A stretch of DNA of 64,000 nt from Trichococcus shcherbakoviae (lineage in GTDB: Bacteria > Bacillota > Bacilli > Lactobacillales > Aerococcaceae): positions 1,612,001 through 1,676,000 of the forward strand of contig NZ_OY762653.1 in assembly GCF_963666195.1 (NCBI RefSeq). The letters are read 5' to 3'. A model generated the notes under the pieces. That model was not told where the DNA came from and did not search any database. It worked only from the letters and a program-made list of their open reading frames with translations. Position 1 is the first letter of the stretch. Each line of letters begins with the position of its first letter. The position numbers and the translations under genes are program-made. Of this stretch, positions 27,541 through 40,863 are shown piece after piece.

Positions 27541-30168
27541 TTATTCTTCCGAATCTTCTTCATCCAACAGTTCATCCGCGAAATCGCTCAATTTATCGGC
27601 CATTTCGGATGTTTCCGCTGCATCTGGTGTATTTGCCTGTTCGGTAGCATCAGCTGCTTCTAAGGCGCTGTTTTCGCCTTCTGAGCCCACTTCCTCATTC
27701 AGAGGTGCCACAACTTCTTCATCCTCTTCGCGCTCAACTTTTGCCATTGTCGATACAATGGCTTCGCCATCAAGCTTGATCAAGCGCACGCCCAGAGTGG
27801 CACGGCCAGTTTGGGAAATGGCATCCGCGTGGAAACGGATCATGACGCCTTTGTCCGTGATGATCATGATGTCTTCATCGCCAGAGACAGTCGTCAACCC
27901 TACCAATTTACCGTTTTTCTCAGTGATGTTGGCTGTTTTGACCCCTTTGCCGCCGCGTCCTTTGATGGCATACTCATCGGCTGCCGTACGTTTGCCGTAA
28001 CCATTTTCCGTGATGATCAGAACTTCCGACTCGTGTTTCAGCACATCCATGCCGACAACATAATCGTTTTCTCTCAGTTTCACGCCTCGGACACCGGTGG
28101 CGGTCCTCCCCATATCGCGGACGTCCTTTTCATCAAAGCTTACGGAATAGCCGAAGTGCGTTCCGATGATGATGTTCTGGTTGCCGTCAGTCAAGGATAC
28201 TTTGATCAGCTCATCCTCATCCTTCAGGTTGATTGCGCGCAGACCGCTTTGACGGATATTTTGGAATTCAGTGGCGGATGTCCGTTTGACGGTACCCATC
28301 CGTGTCGTGAAGAACAAGTAATCCCCGTCTTGCGGGCCACCTTTGACATTGATGATGGCTTGGATTTTCTCGTTGGCATCCAAGTTCAGCAAGTTGATGA
28401 TCGGCAAACCTTTTGCCTGGCGGCCGTATTCAGGCACTTCATAGCCTTTTGTTTTGTATACTTTCCCTTGGTTCGAGAAGTACAGCAACACATCGTGCGT
28501 CGATGCCGAAATCAGCGTTTCGATGAAATCATCATCATGGATGCCCATGCCTTGGACACCGCGTCCGCCGCGTTTTTGGGCTCTGAATTCGCTGTTCGGC
28601 AAACGTTTGATGTAACCGTTGTGGGTCAAAGTCAGGACGATGTCTTCCTCTTCGATCAAGTCTTCATCCTCAAGCGACAATACTTCTCCGACCAAAAGTT
28701 CCGTGCGGCGTTTGTCGCCGAATTTTTCTTGGATTTCAAGCAGTTCCGTATAGATGATGTCGAAGACACGCTGCTCATTCGCTAAAATATCAGCCAGATC
28801 AGCAATCAAAGCCATCAGCGCATCATACTCTGCTTCAACTTTTTCTCTTTCCAAACCGGTCAGACGCACCAAACGCATATCCAAAATGGCTTGTGCTTGT
28901 TTGTCGGAAAGACCGTATTTGTCGATGAAAATTTGTTTGGCCGCATCGCCATTGGTTGAACCGCGCAGAATCGCTACGATTTCATCGATGTGATCCAAAG
29001 CGATCCGCAAACCGGCCAAGATATGCGCACGGGCTTCCGCTTTTCGTTTATCGAATGCGGCTCTTCTGCGGATGACTTCTTCTTGGTGTTCCAGGTAATG
29101 GACCAGAATCTGCTTGAGTCCCAGCACTTTAGGGATGCCTTTTACGATCGCCAACATATTGAAGCCGAAAGATGATTGGAGCGGCGTCAATTTATAGAGA
29201 TTATTCAGAATGACGCCGGCACTGAAATCCTTGCGGACATCGATGACAACACGCATGCCGTCGCGGTCGGATTCATCCGCCAAGTCGGTTATGCCTTCGA
29301 TCCGTTTATCGCGGGCCAGTTCAGCAATCCGTTCGACCAATTTCGCTTTGTTGACCATGTAAGGCAATTCCGAAATGATGATGCGTTCTTTGCCGTTTTT
29401 CAGGATTTCGACCTCTACACGTCCGCGGACAATGATTGAGCCTTTGCCCGTTTCATAGGCTTTTCTGATGCCTGATTTGCCCATGACGATACCGCCTGTA
29501 GGGAAATCTGGGCCAGGAACGGCCTCCATCAATTCGGCAGTCGTCGCATCCGGATCATTCATCAGGATATGTAGGGCGGAAATGACTTCCGTCAGGTTGT
29601 GCGGTGGGATATTTGTCGCCATCCCAACAGCGATACCGGAAGCTCCATTCACCAGCAGGTTAGGGAAGCGGGCCGGCAATACATCGGGTTCACTTTCGGA
29701 ACCGTCATAGTTATCGTGATAATCGACTGTATCCTTGTTGAGGTCACGCAACATCTCCAAGGCGATTTTTGACATCCGCGCTTCGGTGTAACGCATCGCT
29801 GCGGCGCTGTCTCCATCGATTGAGCCGAAGTTTCCGTGTCCATCGACCAACGGATAACGGTAACTGAAATCCTGGGACATACGCACCATGGATTCATAGA
29901 TGGCACTGTCACCGTGGGGATGGTACTTACCCATTACGTCCCCGACGATACGTGCGGATTTTTTGTGTGCTTTATCAGGCGTAACGCCCAATTCGCTCAT
30001 GCCGTACAGAATCCGGCGATGGACCGGCTTGAGTCCGTCACGGACGTCAGGCAAAGCCCTGGCTACGATAACGCTCATGGCATATTCCAGGAATGAAGTT
30101 TCCATTTCATGGCTTAATTCCCTTTGTTCCATGGCTTGATCATTTATTTTTTCAATTTCATCAGACAT
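27541..30168 (-). CDS. gyrA: DNA gyrase subunit A
   Basis: 875 residues. The breakage-reunion domain has the catalytic Tyr127 in [12 protein letters not shown] and the quinolone region [10 protein letters not shown] (Ser88 and Glu92, the usual susceptible residues). The C-terminal beta-pinwheel contains the GyrA box [10 protein letters not shown]. After the pinwheel there is an unusually long acidic tail of about 65 residues rich in Glu, Asp and Ala. Downstream of gyrB by 18 bases. Confidence 0.97.
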   Translation of the reverse strand: MSDEIEKINDQAMEQRELSHEMETSFLEYAMSVIVARALPDVRDGLKPVHRRILYGMSELGVTPDKAHKKSARIVGDVMGKYHPHGDSAIYESMVRMSQDFSYRYPLVDGHGNFGSIDGDSAAAMRYTEARMSKIALEMLRDLNKDTVDYHDNYDGSESEPDVLPARFPNLLVNGASGIAVGMATNIPPHNLTEVISALHILMNDPDATTAELMEAVPGPDFPTGGIVMGKSGIRKAYETGKGSIIVRGRVEVEILKNGKERIIISELPYMVNKAKLVERIAELARDKRIEGITDLADESDRDGMRVVIDVRKDFSAGVILNNLYKLTPLQSSFGFNMLAIVKGIPKVLGLKQILVHYLEHQEEVIRRRAAFDKRKAEARAHILAGLRIALDHIDEIVAILRGSTNGDAAKQIFIDKYGLSDKQAQAILDMRLVRLTGLEREKVEAEYDALMALIADLADILANEQRVFDIIYTELLEIQEKFGDKRRTELLVGEVLSLEDEDLIEEEDIVLTLTHNGYIKRLPNSEFRAQKRGGRGVQGMGIHDDDFIETLISASTHDVLLYFSNQGKVYKTKGYEVPEYGRQAKGLPIINLLNLDANEKIQAIINVKGGPQDGDYLFFTTRMGTVKRTSATEFQNIRQSGLRAINLKDEDELIKVSLTDGNQNIIIGTHFGYSVSFDEKDVRDMGRTATGVRGVKLRENDYVVGMDVLKHESEVLIITENGYGKRTAADEYAIKGRGGKGVKTANITEKNGKLVGLTTVSGDEDIMIITDKGVMIRFHADAISQTGRATLGVRLIKLDGEAIVSTMAKVEREEDEEVVAPLNEEVGSEGENSALEAADATEQANTPDAAETSEMADKLSDFADELLDEEDSEE

Positions 30169-30186
30169 TTAATTTCCAACCCCCTT

Positions 30187-33246
<3,060 letters not shown>

Positions 33247-33250
<4 letters not shown>

Positions 33251-33513
33251 GCTTCGGACTCACTGTTGTCTTGCTCAGCCTCTTCTTTATCCGATTTTGT
33301 TGACTGGATGAAGAAAGTGCCTTCACCCGGGATGTCGATCATCGTACCGGGAAACAATTTGCGGCCTCTGCGGTCTTCTTTTTCGTTATCTACGTAAACC
33401 ACATATTCTGAAAGGAACCATTTGGCCATTCCGCCGCTGGAAATCAGATTAACATGTTTCAGTAGTTGACCAAGAGTAATGAACTCAGCATCAATATTCA
33501 CAATATTTTTCAA
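33247..33513 (-). CDS. yaaA: S4-domain RNA-binding protein YaaA
   Basis: 88 residues with an S4-type fold (FITLGQLLKHVNLISSGGMAKWFLSEYVVYVDNEKEDRRGRKLFPG in outline) and an acidic tail. Conserved between dnaN and recF. The TTG at 33513 has AGGTGA five bases upstream; the GTG at 33522 lies inside that ribosome site, so TTG is favoured. Probably acts in ribosome or RNA metabolism (family inference). Confidence 0.88.
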
Positions 33514-33541
33514 GAAATTCACCTATTTTCCAATAAAATAA

Positions 33542-33563
33542 GCGTGGAAAATAAAATCCACGC
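33542..33563 (-). other. Hairpin in the yaaA 5' leader
   Basis: GCGTGGA / TCCACGC, 7-bp stem with an 8-base AT loop and a U-rich 3' side, between the promoter and the ribosome site. Could stabilise or attenuate the yaaA-recF-gyrBA transcript. Confidence 0.5.
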
Positions 33564-33585
33564 AACAACGCTCATTAATATGTTT

Positions 33586-33614
33586 ATTATACTATTTTTT
33601 TTGATCAATTTCAA
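33586..33614 (-). promoter_or_regulatory. Promoter of yaaA-recF-gyrB-gyrA
   Basis: Minus-strand -35 TTGAAA (33614-33609) and -10 TATAAT (33591-33586), spacer 17. The rest of the dnaN-yaaA gap (33615-33820) is AT-rich with no other feature seen. Confidence 0.8.
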
Positions 33615-33820
33615 ATTTTCGCGAAAAAAAAGGCCCTTATTTCAATTTTTTCCGAAAACAATACAAATTAGCTATATGTAAACGAAAGCGCCTATAGGCT
33701 TATAAATTTAAAATTCGCGTTTTTCAGTCATTTTATCTTTAGCCGAACAAATGCAGCACATGCAGACTTTCTTCCTATGGGAAAAACGGCTGGTCCGAGC
33801 ATTTTCATTTTTGGATAAGC

Positions 33821-33859
33821 AAAAAGCAAGAAAACGATCGGATCGTCTCCTTGCTTTTT
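33821..33859 (-). terminator. Terminator of dnaA-dnaN
   Basis: AAAAAGCAAG / CTTGCTTTTT with an inner GATCCGATC loop stem, 18 bases after the dnaN stop on the minus strand. Confidence 0.85.
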
Positions 33860-33876
33860 GGATTTTACCAATCGGA

Positions 33877-35028
33877 TCAATAAGTCCTTACAGGCGTGAT
33901 CAATTGGATGAACGAATTATCGTTATCGTCTTCACGATCTGCCGGCACGACTGTGAATGGGCGTACAGCAGAAGTGAAATTGACTTGGACATCCTGTTGG
34001 CCGAATGTGCGCAGCGCATCCTTCATGTAATCAGGATTGAAGGAAATGATTAGCGGATCGCCACTGGCGGACTCATAAGCCAAGGATTCTTCCACATTGC
34101 CGACCTCAGGAGAGTTTCCTGATAACTCGACTTTGTTTGCGTCGATGGACAGTTTGACGACGTTGTTTTTTCCTTCATGCGAAAGCAGGGAGGCACGGTC
34201 GGTAGCCTGCAGCAAATCATAGGCATTCAGGACAATCTGCGTGCTGGAGCTGGCTGGAATCAAGCGGTTTGTATCCGGGTAGTAGCCTTCCAGCAAGCGC
34301 GAGTAGAAATAAACATTTTCGGCTTTGAAAAGGACTTGGTTCTCCGTGATCATCATTTCGATGGTCGCTTGATTCTCAACGATCCGTGAGAGTTCCACCA
34401 AGCTTTTTCCGGGAATGATGACATTGTATGTTTTTTCCAGCTGTGAGTCCGGAGCCGCGATCGAGATGACGCGCTGACTTAAACGATGGCTGTCCGTAGC
34501 GACAGCTGTCAATTTCCCATCTTGGATGGTCATGTTCACCCCAGTCAAGATCGGACGGCTTTCCTGTGTCGACGTTGCGATTACCGTGTGCTGGATCACT
34601 TGTTTGAATAAAGCAGTCGGCAAGGTGATGACTTCATTAGAATCGATGACCGGGAAATTCGGATAGTTGTTTACATCTATTCCGTTGATGGTGAAAGATG
34701 CTTTTGCGGAAGTGATGTTTGTCTGGAAATGATCTTTGACTTCAATCGTGATTTTTTCATCAGCTAATTTTTTGACGATTTCACTGAAGAAACGAGCAGG
34801 CAGGACAATGCCGCCTTGTGTGTGGATTTCGATCTGATTATTCTCTTCCGACACAGGGATAAGCGTCTCGATGGAAATATCCGAGTCGCTTCCGCTCAAT
34901 ACGATTCCATTTTCATCAGCGCTGATTTTTACACCTGTCAAAATAGGGATTGTCGTTCTGCTGGAAATAGCTCTTTGTACGTCAGATAAGTGTTTGATCA
35001 AAACCTGACGATTAATGGAAAATTTCAT
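33877..35028 (-). CDS. dnaN: DNA polymerase III beta subunit (sliding clamp)
   Basis: 383 residues, three repeats of the clamp fold: MKFSINRQVLIKHLSDVQRAIS, VIATSTQESRPILTGVNM, ATDSHRLSQR, C-terminal FTVVPADREDDN. The frame extends to 35055, but the ATG at 35028 has GGAGGT eight bases upstream and gives the conserved start. Follows dnaA after a gap full of DnaA boxes. Confidence 0.97.
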   Translation of the reverse strand: MKFSINRQVLIKHLSDVQRAISSRTTIPILTGVKISADENGIVLSGSDSDISIETLIPVSEENNQIEIHTQGGIVLPARFFSEIVKKLADEKITIEVKDHFQTNITSAKASFTINGIDVNNYPNFPVIDSNEVITLPTALFKQVIQHTVIATSTQESRPILTGVNMTIQDGKLTAVATDSHRLSQRVISIAAPDSQLEKTYNVIIPGKSLVELSRIVENQATIEMMITENQVLFKAENVYFYSRLLEGYYPDTNRLIPASSSTQIVLNAYDLLQATDRASLLSHEGKNNVVKLSIDANKVELSGNSPEVGNVEESLAYESASGDPLIISFNPDYMKDALRTFGQQDVQVNFTSAVRPFTVVPADREDDNDNSFIQLITPVRTY

Positions 35029-35055
35029 AATAAGGGACCTCCGATGGTTATTCAT

Positions 35056-35205
35056 ATAAATTAAATAATATTAGTAATAGTAGTAGGGCCTGTTTATACT
35101 GTGGATAAGTGAAATAAGCTGATAAAACCAATCGTTTTCCACCTGTGGATAACGTGTTCGTAAATGGCGTCTTATTTATTGGCTTATCCACAATGCGCGA
35201 GAGGA
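35056..35205. other. DnaA-box cluster between dnaA and dnaN (origin half)
   Basis: Perfect boxes at 35100-35108, 35144-35152 (both TGTGGATAA) and 35184-35192 (TTATCCACA), in a 150-base AT-rich gap. This matches the downstream half of bipartite Firmicutes origins, where unwinding usually occurs. Confidence 0.85.
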
Positions 35206-36537
35206 TCATTTTTTCAGACTGTTTTGGATCGTCTCGATTTCGCGTTGCAGAACAGGGTCTTTTTTTACGGAAAGGGCAATCTTGTCGTGCGCGTGGATGA
35301 CAGTCGTGTGATCCTTGCCGCCGAATTCGGAACCGATTTTCGGCAAGGAATTGTCCGTCATCACTCGGGAAAGGTACATGGCGATTTGTCTTGGCACCAC
35401 GATTCCCTTGGTGCGCTTCTTGCCTTTCAATTCCTCTACGGTCACATGATAATATTTTCCTACCGCTTGCTGGATGGCATAGATGGATAAAGCTTTTGGT
35501 TTTTCGGAAGGCATGATGCTCTTCAGTGCGTCCGCTGCCAGACTGGTGGTGATGTCGGTCCCTTGTATCGCTGAATAGGCTTGAACCCGTACGAGCGCGC
35601 CTTCCAGTTCCCTGATGTTGGAATCTATCTGCCCAGCGATGTAGCTGAGGGTATCATCCGGGATCTCCAAGCGTTCGCTGTTGGCTTTTTTGCGCAGAAT
35701 GGCGATGCGTGTCTCCAGATCGGGCGGTGTGATATCAACCGATAAGCCCCAAGCAAAACGCGAGACGAGCCGTTCCTGCAGTTTCGGGATCTCGTTCGGC
35801 AAGCGATCGCTCGTCAGCACGATTTGTTTGCGTTCATCGTAAAGCGCATTGAAAGTATGGAAGAACTCTTCCTGCGTTCCTTCTTTGTCGGCAAAAAATT
35901 GGATATCATCGACCATCAATAAGTCGACGCTGCGGTATTCATTGCGGAATTGCTCCTGCGTCCGATTCTGGATGGAATTGATGAAATCATTGGCGAACGT
36001 TTCGCTGCTGACGTATTTTACCCGTGCGGTTGGCCGCAGTTGCAGCATTTGATGGCCGATGGCGTGCATCAAATGGGTCTTGCCTAAGCCGACGCCTCCA
36101 TAGAAGAAGAGCGGGTTGTAGATTGTGCCGGGTTCCTCCGCCACGACGAGGGCGGCAGCGTGAGCCATCTGGTTTCCTTTTCCGATAACAAAGGTGTCAA
36201 AGGTATACTTGCTGTTCAGTTGGGCATCCTTGAAGAGACGATTGTTGTTGGTGCGTTTTATGGTCGGTTTTGCAATATCGGGCATTTCCTCGTTCTTGAT
36301 CATAAAAATGGGAGTCAGTTCTTTGCCGCTGAATTCGTAGATGCCTTCAACAATTCTGCTCATCAAATTATTTTGCCAATAATCTTTATGTAAAGAAGAG
36401 GGAACTTCGATGATGATATTCGTATCAGTCAGTCGGACCGGGACTGCGCTGTCTATCCAAGTATCGTAGCTGACTTTGGACAGTGATTCTTGAAATTTTT
36501 CTTGCAGATAACGCCATAATGAATAGATGTCATCCAA
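35206..36537 (-). CDS. dnaA: Chromosomal replication initiator protein DnaA
   Basis: About 443 residues. Domain I ([27 protein letters not shown]), variable domain II, AAA+ domain III with Walker [16 protein letters not shown] and [14 protein letters not shown], and domain IV with the box-binding signature [16 protein letters not shown]. The frame begins at a GTG (36546) lying inside the ribosome site; the TTG at 36537 is 8 bases after GGAGG and is preferred. Initiates replication at the surrounding box clusters. Confidence 0.97.
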   Translation of the reverse strand: MDDIYSLWRYLQEKFQESLSKVSYDTWIDSAVPVRLTDTNIIIEVPSSLHKDYWQNNLMSRIVEGIYEFSGKELTPIFMIKNEEMPDIAKPTIKRTNNNRLFKDAQLNSKYTFDTFVIGKGNQMAHAAALVVAEEPGTIYNPLFFYGGVGLGKTHLMHAIGHQMLQLRPTARVKYVSSETFANDFINSIQNRTQEQFRNEYRSVDLLMVDDIQFFADKEGTQEEFFHTFNALYDERKQIVLTSDRLPNEIPKLQERLVSRFAWGLSVDITPPDLETRIAILRKKANSERLEIPDDTLSYIAGQIDSNIRELEGALVRVQAYSAIQGTDITTSLAADALKSIMPSEKPKALSIYAIQQAVGKYYHVTVEELKGKKRTKGIVVPRQIAMYLSRVMTDNSLPKIGSEFGGKDHTTVIHAHDKIALSVKKDPVLQREIETIQNSLKK

Positions 36538-37107
36538 ATGGGACACCTCCTTTTAGTGAGTCCTTTTTATTTTAGCATTATATCAAAAAGTTTTCCACAA
36601 CTCTTTTCAGCTGTGAATAAAACAATTAACCGGTGTATAAATAGTTGTCCACAGGTCCAGGAAGGGTGTGGACAAGATTTGTTGATGAAGCAGTTGTCCA
36701 CGGTCGGTTGTGGAATGGAATGTTTTTAAAACATGCATTGTTACAACGTTTGATACACTTTTCCACAGGTTTTTCGGGTGGGGTTTCGGTAGAAATACAC
36801 ACGCTGTAGGAATGTGGATAAACCGGGTCGAAGGTGTGAGCAATCAGGGCGATTGCAGAAGTTATCCCGTGGCATTGTGCATTAAAAAAAAGGTTGTGGA
36901 TAATTTTATTTTGATGAGAAATAATTTTTTTTCAAGAAAGGTATTTTATCTTTCAATGTTTTGTGCTATTATATCTCAGTGAGTTCAATAAAATGAACCA
37001 ATTTTACTTGACAGGTCACATTCTGTCTCTTTATAATGTTAATGGACTGTCTAAACAGTGAAATATAACCTATTTGAAAGATAGTTTATCAGGAGGTGTA
37101 AAGATCA
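36538..37107. other. rpmH-dnaA intergenic origin region
   Basis: About 570 bases without genes at the strand switch. Perfect TTATCCACA-type boxes at 36813-36821 and 36895-36903; near matches at 36591 (TTTTCCACA), 36612, 36645 (TTGTCCACA), 36667 (TGTGGACAA), 36684, 36759. Genes diverge from here, as expected for the replication start. Promoters for dnaA (left) and rpmH (right) must lie here too. Confidence 0.88.
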
Positions 37108-37242
37108 ATGAAAAGAACATACCAACCTAAAAAACGTCACCGTCAATCCGTTCATGGTTTCCGTAAACGTATGAGCACAAAAAACGGCCGTAGAGTATTA
37201 GCAAGAAGACGCGCTAAAGGCAGAAAAGTTATCTCTGCATAG
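37108..37242 (+). CDS. rpmH: 50S ribosomal protein L34
   Basis: 44 residues: [18 protein letters not shown] then [20 protein letters not shown] and RKVISA. Almost entirely basic and exactly the family length. AGGAGGTG lies about 10 bases before the ATG. Upstream of rnpA, in the conserved origin order. Confidence 0.98.
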   Translation: MKRTYQPKKRHRQSVHGFRKRMSTKNGRRVLARRRAKGRKVISA

Positions 37243-37243
37243 A

Positions 37244-37273
37244 TCACTGACCGTTTCAGTGGTCTTTTTTTTT
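37244..37273 (+). terminator. Terminator-like hairpin after rpmH
   Basis: CACTGA / TCAGTG with a 5-base loop and ten T residues within two bases. Probably limits rnpA expression relative to L34. The following 190 bases before rnpA show no gene. Confidence 0.75.
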
Positions 37274-37467
37274 AAGTATTTCGAAAAGTGCAAAAATGTC
37301 TTTCTTAAATGGAGAGTATGACAAATGTGTCCAACAGAACCGACAGCAGAGATGCCTAGGGAGTGGGTTCATATTTGTGATGATAACGGAGAGAGAAATT
37401 TTTCTGTTTTTCTCCATTTGGGGGAGATTTTTTTTGCATGTTATGATTGCAGATTTGAGGGAAGAAC

Positions 37468-37812
37468 ATGAGGAAATCTTTTCGTGTTAAGAAAGAAAAA
37501 GAATTTCAGAAAGTATTTCATAATGGTGTGTCCAAAGCGAACCGCCAATTCGTGATCTATGTGCTTGATAAAAAGGGGCAACCGCATTTTCGGGTCGGTT
37601 TGTCCGTGGGCAAAAAAATCGGCAATGCCGTCGTGCGGAATGCCGTCAAAAGAAAAATCCGCCAGGCACTCACGGAATTGAAGGCAGATTTGGTTCAGGA
37701 CATTGACTTCATCGTGATCGCGCGTAAACCGGTTGCTGAAATGTCGGCTGCGGAGGTCAAAAAGAGTCTGACCCATGTCCTTAAGCTTTCCAACCTTTTG
37801 AAAAAAAAATAA
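37468..37812 (+). CDS. rnpA: Ribonuclease P protein component
   Basis: 114-residue basic protein that assists the RNase P RNA in tRNA 5' maturation. [17 protein letters not shown] and the RNR-type motif [17 protein letters not shown] are present. GAGGG upstream of the ATG. Between rpmH and yidC as usual. Confidence 0.96.
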   Translation: MRKSFRVKKEKEFQKVFHNGVSKANRQFVIYVLDKKGQPHFRVGLSVGKKIGNAVVRNAVKRKIRQALTELKADLVQDIDFIVIARKPVAEMSAAEVKKSLTHVLKLSNLLKKK

Positions 37813-37843
37813 ACTATATTATTCCTATTAAGGAGGAGTTCTC

Positions 37844-38674
37844 TTGTCAAAGCGTAAGCGATTACTTTTTACACTCAGCTTATTTGCTGTTATGATGGTT
37901 CTATCAGCATGTGGGACAGAGCCTATCACCTCGGATAGCACCGGTTTTTGGGACCGTTATGTTGTCTTTAATTTTTCCAACATGATCGTGTGGTTGTCCA
38001 ATCTATTTTTCAGTAATTATGGTCTGGGAATCATTGCCTTTACGATCATCATCCGGGTTATCCTGTTGCCGCTCAATCATTTCCAGACGAAGAGCACGAA
38101 AAAAATGTCGGCTGTTCAACCGCAGATAAAAGCGCTGCAGGCGAAATATGCCTCTAAAGATCGGGAAACGCAGGAACATCTGCAGAAAGAAGTTTCCAAA
38201 CTGTATGCCGATAACGATGTGAATCCTTATATGGGCTGCCTGCCTGTTTTGGTTCAGATGCCTGTCCTGATGGCGTTGTACCAAGCAATCAGCCGGACTG
38301 AAATTTTGAAGAGCGGCAGCTTCCTATGGATGAACTTAGGAGAACGCGATCCATTCTTCATTTTGCCGGTAGTGGCCGCCATCCTGACTTATGCTACAAG
38401 CAAGTTGACGATGATGTCACAGACGGATGCGAATCCCGCGACCAAATCGATGACGTACACGATGCCGATCATGATTTTGATGATGGGTATCAACTTCCCG
38501 AGCGCCTTGTCATTGTATTGGGTAGCAAGTAATGCCTTCTCAGTCGGGCAGACGCTGATGCTGAACAACCCATACAAGGCCATCCGCGAGCGCGAACAAG
38601 CGGAAGCAGAAACAAAAGCGCGCGAAAAAGCATTGAAGAAAGCTCAAAATCCTAAAAAGAAAAAGAAAAACTAG
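37844..38674 (+). CDS. yidC: Membrane protein insertase YidC/OxaA, lipoprotein type
   Basis: 276 residues, starting with a TTG 6 bases after AAGGAGGAG. Residues 1-23 are a lipoprotein signal (MVLSAC, lipid-bearing Cys23). Five membrane segments follow, with the conserved GLGIIAFTIIIRVILLPL, PVLVQMPVLMALYQAI and SALSLYWVASNAFS. The tail is very basic, as in the forms that bind ribosomes. Inserts membrane proteins with or without SecYEG. Confidence 0.95.
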   Translation: MSKRKRLLFTLSLFAVMMVLSACGTEPITSDSTGFWDRYVVFNFSNMIVWLSNLFFSNYGLGIIAFTIIIRVILLPLNHFQTKSTKKMSAVQPQIKALQAKYASKDRETQEHLQKEVSKLYADNDVNPYMGCLPVLVQMPVLMALYQAISRTEILKSGSFLWMNLGERDPFFILPVVAAILTYATSKLTMMSQTDANPATKSMTYTMPIMILMMGINFPSALSLYWVASNAFSVGQTLMLNNPYKAIREREQAEAETKAREKALKKAQNPKKKKKN

Positions 38675-38709
38675 TTATACTTTGAAGTAGGAAAGGATGA
38701 CATTCTATT

Positions 38710-39534
38710 ATGGATAAAGTAATTGCGAAAGATACGACCGTTGATAAAGCGATTCGCAAAGGTCTGGATTTGTTGGGCGTAGACAGCCATGAAGCCGATA
38801 TCGTCGTAATCTCTGAAGGTAAAAAAGGGATTTTTGGATTCGGACAAAAAGAGGCAGTCGTGGAAATCACGCTCAAAGAAATCAGGGACTTTGATGAAGC
38901 AGGCGATATCCAGTTAGCTGAAATCGAAGAGACAGTCGAAGATATCGTAGAAGATCTTGAAGAGGATTATCCGGAAACTGCGGAAAAGATATTGGCTGAT
39001 CAACCTGAAATCGATACAGTGATTTCTTCCGATGAGGATGAAGAAGCCGAAGAATATGAAGATTATGATGAAGAATCCGGTCGCGATGAAGCGATTGCCG
39101 CAGTGACCGAGTATCTTACTTCGGTATCTGAAGCATATGGGGCGCCTGCGATCGTAACGGTCGAAGAGAAGAACAATATGCTGATTTTCCAAATGGAAAG
39201 CGAAAAGCCAGGCTTATTGATCGGCAAATTCGGAAAAATCGTCAATGCTCTCCAGATATTGGCGCAAGCGCTGGTGCAACGCTATGTGCGTCGCCGCTTG
39301 TCCGTAATCGTTAATGTCGGTGACTACCGTGAGCGCAGAGCTGCCGTATTGGAAAGCATCGCCGATCGTACTGCGGAACGCGTCATCAAAACGAAACAGC
39401 CCGTTTTCCTTGAGCCGCTGCCTGCTTTTGAAAGAAAACAGATCCATGCGCGTTTGAGCCAGAATAAACGCATCAAAACCCATTCCGAGGGCAAAGAGCC
39501 GCATCGTTATTTGGTTGTTGAGATAGCGGAATAA
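38710..39534 (+). CDS. khpB: RNA-binding protein KhpB/Jag
   Basis: 274 residues: Jag-N domain (about 1-52, AIRKGLDLLGVDSHEADIVVISEGKKG in outline), a strongly acidic linker (about 60-120), a KH domain (LIGKFGKIVNALQILAQ) and an R3H domain (RLSQNKRIKTHSEGKEPHRYLVV). Pairs with KhpA in relatives and influences cell elongation and division. Directly after yidC, as in most Firmicutes. Confidence 0.94.
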   Translation: MDKVIAKDTTVDKAIRKGLDLLGVDSHEADIVVISEGKKGIFGFGQKEAVVEITLKEIRDFDEAGDIQLAEIEETVEDIVEDLEEDYPETAEKILADQPEIDTVISSDEDEEAEEYEDYDEESGRDEAIAAVTEYLTSVSEAYGAPAIVTVEEKNNMLIFQMESEKPGLLIGKFGKIVNALQILAQALVQRYVRRRLSVIVNVGDYRERRAAVLESIADRTAERVIKTKQPVFLEPLPAFERKQIHARLSQNKRIKTHSEGKEPHRYLVVEIAE

Positions 39535-39544
39535 GTGTACATCC

Positions 39545-39591
39545 AAAAAACTTCACCAGGGATCAGCTCGATTCCCGGTGAAGTTTTTTTT
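39545..39591 (+). terminator. Terminator of the rpmH-khpB cluster
   Basis: ACTTCACC-GGGA / TCCCGGTGAAGT stem followed by eight T residues, just after the khpB stop. Confidence 0.9.
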
Positions 39592-39690
39592 GTCTTGCCG
39601 CTTTTCTTGCTGCCTAGCATTCAGCAGAGGTCGCAAATTATGGGAAGATGGACTAAACTGAAGATAATACAAACGGAAACGAGGGGTAGT

Positions 39691-40698
39691 ATGGAAGAGT
39701 TCAAGGCTTTATGGGCGGAAAATATAGATGCGAAAGTGGAAACGACGGTCAGAACATTCAATAAAGAGGACTTGCCTGAAGGGGAGGTGCTGATCGAAGT
39801 GCATTATTCGAGCGTCAACTACAAGGACGGACTGGCCGGAACCAATCCGAAAAGCGGGGTCATCCGCAATTATCCCATGATTTTGGGGATCGATCTGAGC
39901 GGCGTGGTCGTGGAATCGCTCGATCCAGCTTTCGGGGCAGGGGATGAGGTAATCTTGACTGGCTACGGTTTAGGGGTGAATCATTTCGGCGGATTCAGTC
40001 AATATGCCCGGGTCCCAGCAGCCTGGGTCGTTCCGTTGCCGGAAGGATTGAGTTTAAGGGAAGCAATGATCATCGGAACGGCCGGTTACACAGCGGCGGA
40101 ATCAGTGGATGCTTTGGATAAACAAGGCATCCAGCCTCAAACGGGTACTGTTTTGGTGACTGGGGCTTCCGGCGGTGTCGGCGGGATGGCGATCGCTATG
40201 TTGAAGCGTCTAGGGTATACGGTCGAAGCTATGTCCCGCAAAAAAGCGGACTGTATGGATTACCTGAAGGGACTGGGTGCTGAAGCGGTTCTTCATCCTG
40301 AAGAAGTGGCGCTGGAGAAGAAGCGGCCATTGGCGCAGCAGCGTTGGGCGGCGATCGTCGATCCGGTCGGCGGTCCGATGCTGCCTGATTTGCTGGCGCA
40401 GCTGCACTACGGCGGCTGTCTGGCTTTGAGCGGAAATGCCGGCGGAATCGCATTCGAGGCGACCGTACTGCCGTTCATCCTGAGGGGCGTCAAACTTGTT
40501 GGAATCGATTCAGTGAACCATCCGTACGCTGAACGAATCAAGCTTTGGGAGCGGATGGCAAGCAATCTGAAGCCGGAAAATCTGGAGTTGCTGGCCGAAC
40601 AGGAAATCGCATTGGAAGATTTGCCGGCAGCTTTCAGGAAGATCATGGACGGAAAGATGCACGGGCGTACGTTGGTGAAAGTGAAGCAAGGGATATGA
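39691..40698 (+). CDS. YhdH/AcuI-type NADPH-dependent oxidoreductase
   Basis: 335 residues, medium-chain dehydrogenase without zinc ligands. GroES-like N-terminal half (VLIEVHYSSVNYKDGLAGTNP, GIDLSGVVVES); Rossmann half with VLVTGASGGVGGMAI. The YSSVNYKD and GIDL pattern is typical of YhdH, known as acrylyl-CoA reductase or quinone oxidoreductase. The ATG at 39691 has GAGGGG upstream; the frame reaching back to 39535 crosses the khpB terminator and is not used. Physiological substrate unknown. Confidence 0.87.
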   Translation: MEEFKALWAENIDAKVETTVRTFNKEDLPEGEVLIEVHYSSVNYKDGLAGTNPKSGVIRNYPMILGIDLSGVVVESLDPAFGAGDEVILTGYGLGVNHFGGFSQYARVPAAWVVPLPEGLSLREAMIIGTAGYTAAESVDALDKQGIQPQTGTVLVTGASGGVGGMAIAMLKRLGYTVEAMSRKKADCMDYLKGLGAEAVLHPEEVALEKKRPLAQQRWAAIVDPVGGPMLPDLLAQLHYGGCLALSGNAGGIAFEATVLPFILRGVKLVGIDSVNHPYAERIKLWERMASNLKPENLELLAEQEIALEDLPAAFRKIMDGKMHGRTLVKVKQGI

Positions 40699-40720
40699 TC
40701 GGCTTGGCATAATCAAGAGA

Positions 40721-40770
40721 AACGGCAAGGGAATGGGCCATCCGATCCTGTAGCCGTTTTTTTTTTTTGA
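40721..40770 (+). terminator. Terminator after the YhdH-like gene
   Basis: AACGGC / GCCGTT outer stem (40721 and 40753) followed by about 12 T residues. Confidence 0.75.
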
Positions 40771-40819
40771 TTGTGTTGTCCAGCTTATTAACGCTTTATA
40801 AAATGCGGGAAATTGACAA

Positions 40820-40833
40820 CTTGTCTATACAAG
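40820..40833. promoter_or_regulatory. TreR operator 1
   Basis: CTTGTCTATACAAG, a near-palindrome close to the known TreR site TTGTATATACAA. Upstream of the treB promoter. Confidence 0.7.
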
Positions 40834-40848
40834 TAAAAGCGCAGCGGG

Positions 40849-40863
40849 TGGAAAACGTTTGCA
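40849..40863. promoter_or_regulatory. cre-like site at the treB promoter
   Basis: TGGAAAACGTTTGCA, one mismatch from the CcpA consensus, overlapping the -35 box (TTGCAT, 40859-40864). Position suits glucose repression. Confidence 0.65.
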
